Source: Litoribacterium kuwaitense (lineage in GTDB: Bacteria > Bacillota > Bacilli > Bacillales > DSM-28697). Taken from it: 64,000 bases of DNA. The notes under the pieces were generated by a model that was given only the letters and a program-made list of their open reading frames with translations, was not told the DNA's origin and ran no database searches. The DNA is taken from the NCBI RefSeq assembly GCF_011058155.1, contig NZ_JAALFC010000001.1, positions 186,001 to 250,000 on the forward strand, written 5' to 3'. Shown here piece by piece: positions 63,058-64,000 of the stretch. Position 1 is the stretch's first letter. Every line of letters begins with the position of its first letter. Position numbers and translations under genes: made by a program.

Positions 63058-63086
63058 AGTGTAAGGCGTTTTAAGCATTTATTCAA
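63058..63086 (-). promoter_or_regulatory. Distal serA promoter
   Basis: On the minus strand, TTGAAT (63086-63081), 17 nt, then TACACT (63063-63058). In tandem with the proximal one, 50 nt upstream. Confidence 0.45.
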
Positions 63087-63165
63087 TTGCATTTACGAAC
63101 AAAAAATGTTTTTTTACAGTTTTGTTCGCTAAAATAAAGAAACCGGCGTAAGCATGAAACAGGGG

Positions 63166-63185
63166 CTCAGCGTGTCTCAGCGTGT
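63166..63185. repeat. Tandem 10-bp duplication
   Basis: CTCAGCGTGT occurs twice without a gap. It lies in the serA-fer gap and has no clear role. Confidence 0.8.
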
Positions 63186-63379
63186 AGACAATGTATATGC
63201 TCGATTTTTACTACACTGTGCTAGCGTCAGCTTACGAACGCCTTCTTTGTAGCATGACTTGCAAACGCTGATCAGATATCAGGCGAGGTCGAGAGGGGGA
63301 GCGAAGGTGCAAATAGCGTTTTAGTTTGAGAGGAAAAGTGAGGCTAAGCACGACGAGTGTGGGTGTTTGTCAACAGTCA

Positions 63380-63408
63380 GATCCCTTGTATCCATGAAAC
63401 AAGGGATC
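63380..63408. terminator. Hairpin after ferredoxin gene
   Basis: GATCCCTTGT pairs perfectly with ACAAGGGATC around a nine-base loop, 8 nt past the fer stop on the minus strand. A T-run is missing. Confidence 0.5.
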
Positions 63409-63415
63409 ATCAGCA

Positions 63416-63697
<282 letters not shown>

Positions 63698-63864
63698 TCA
63701 ATATGCTTGTCATTGTATGACTCTTTTGATAAGACGTCAATAAAAGACAAGAGATCGTCGAAATGTTTTCAAATGATTGTTCTTTCTCCAAGAATCGACT
63801 CGTCTATGATAAACTGAAAGACAGATGAATGATTTGGTAGAGGTGTAGTGAGGTGGATCGAACA

Positions 63865-64000
63865 ATGTCGTATCGACAGGCAGTACTTATGCACGTGCTT
63901 GATCGGTTTCAAGGAGAACGTAGTGTAAATGCTGTGTACCATTTATTAAAGGGGAAGCGGTCATCTCAAACGATTCAAGATGCTGGTTTGTTTGCGCTAT
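63865..64000 (+). CDS. ypbB: YpbB-like helix-turn-helix protein, cut by window end
   Basis: The first 45 codons of a gene running off the window. MSYRQAVLMHVLDRFQGERS and VNAVYHLLKGKRSSQTIQDA match the N-terminus of B. subtilis YpbB, the gene upstream of recQ. The function is unknown. ATG at 63865 behind GAGGTGG; the GTG at 63853 is inside that site. Confidence 0.82.
   Translation, partial: MSYRQAVLMHVLDRFQGERSVNAVYHLLKGKRSSQTIQDAGLFAL

Larger units (their letters stand above)
62949..63415. other. 467-nt gap between serA and ferredoxin gene
   Basis: Holds two serA promoters on the minus strand (listed), a perfect tandem duplication CTCAGCGTGT at 63166-63175 and 63176-63185, and a hairpin near the ferredoxin end (63380-63408). 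No T-box, serine leader or coding frame was noticed. Confidence 0.45.

Overview
The window is a chromosomal stretch of an endospore-forming Bacillaceae (Firmicutes). Gene order follows the Bacillus subtilis dxs-yqxC-ahrC-recN-spoIVB-spo0A to serA-fer-ypbB region almost throughout. Starts of the GTG and TTG type behind strong AGGAGG-like sites, and promoters of the sigma-F, G, E and H types, fit this. The left edge carries what I read as the 3' part of an OLE RNA followed by its membrane partner OapA. That pair is known from alkaliphilic and other extremophilic Firmicutes such as Bacillus (Halalkalibacterium) halodurans, so an alkaliphilic Bacillus relative (Alkalihalobacillus/Shouchella type) is the best guess. 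I see no IS element, prophage, tRNA, rRNA or CRISPR array.

Layout. 0-7.2 kb: OLE RNA 3' end, oapA, dxs, tlyA, argR, recN, spoIVB. 7.5-11.2 kb: spo0A, a sugar-phosphate isomerase-like gene, an aspartokinase and a convergent DUF2627 gene. 11.4-17 kb: branched-chain 2-oxoacid dehydrogenase operon (lpdV-bkdAA-bkdAB-bkdB) and bacilliredoxin. 17-25.2 kb: yqjA-like, L,D-transpeptidase, prli42 micro-gene, carboxyltransferase, YqjE peptidase, DNA polymerase IV, RNase Z, GDPD, SDR. 25.2-30.2 kb: HPr-like protein lacking the phosphorylatable His, HesB-like, aldo/keto reductase, mciZ, nudF, spoIIM, fur, yqzK, xerD. 30.4-40.2 kb: deoB-punA-pdp, dacF, spoIIAA-AB-sigF, and a spoVA operon reduced to AA-AB-AEA-AF. 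40.3-46.4 kb: lysA, ppiB, FMN riboswitch and ribD-E-BA-H-T. 46.6-53.2 kb: ypuF, yjcZ-like micro-gene, nucleotidyltransferase, scpA-scpB, dacB-spmA-spmB, rluB. 53.2-64 kb: resABCDE (cytochrome c biogenesis and redox two-component system), sigX-rsiX, serA, ferredoxin and the start of ypbB.

Themes. Sporulation control and execution genes make up about a quarter of the window, and their promoters can be read directly: spoIVB and dacF (sigma-F/G type), spoIIM and perhaps dacB (sigma-E), spoIIA (sigma-H with a 0A box), spoVA (sigma-G). Metabolic operons supply isoprenoids, branched fatty-acid primers, riboflavin, lysine/threonine and serine.

The most conspicuous anomaly is a set of single-base indels, nearly all in short homopolymers, that break conserved genes: pdp, spoVAA, ppiB (C-terminus), ribBA, spmB and resC (twice), and probably yqzF and a micro-ORF after ppiB. 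Repairing one base in each restores proteins of the normal family length. Read accuracy is the simplest explanation, but slippage or real decay cannot be excluded from sequence alone. Reading frames and start choices below are manual inferences. Family names rest on recognised motifs and remembered homologues, not on a database search.
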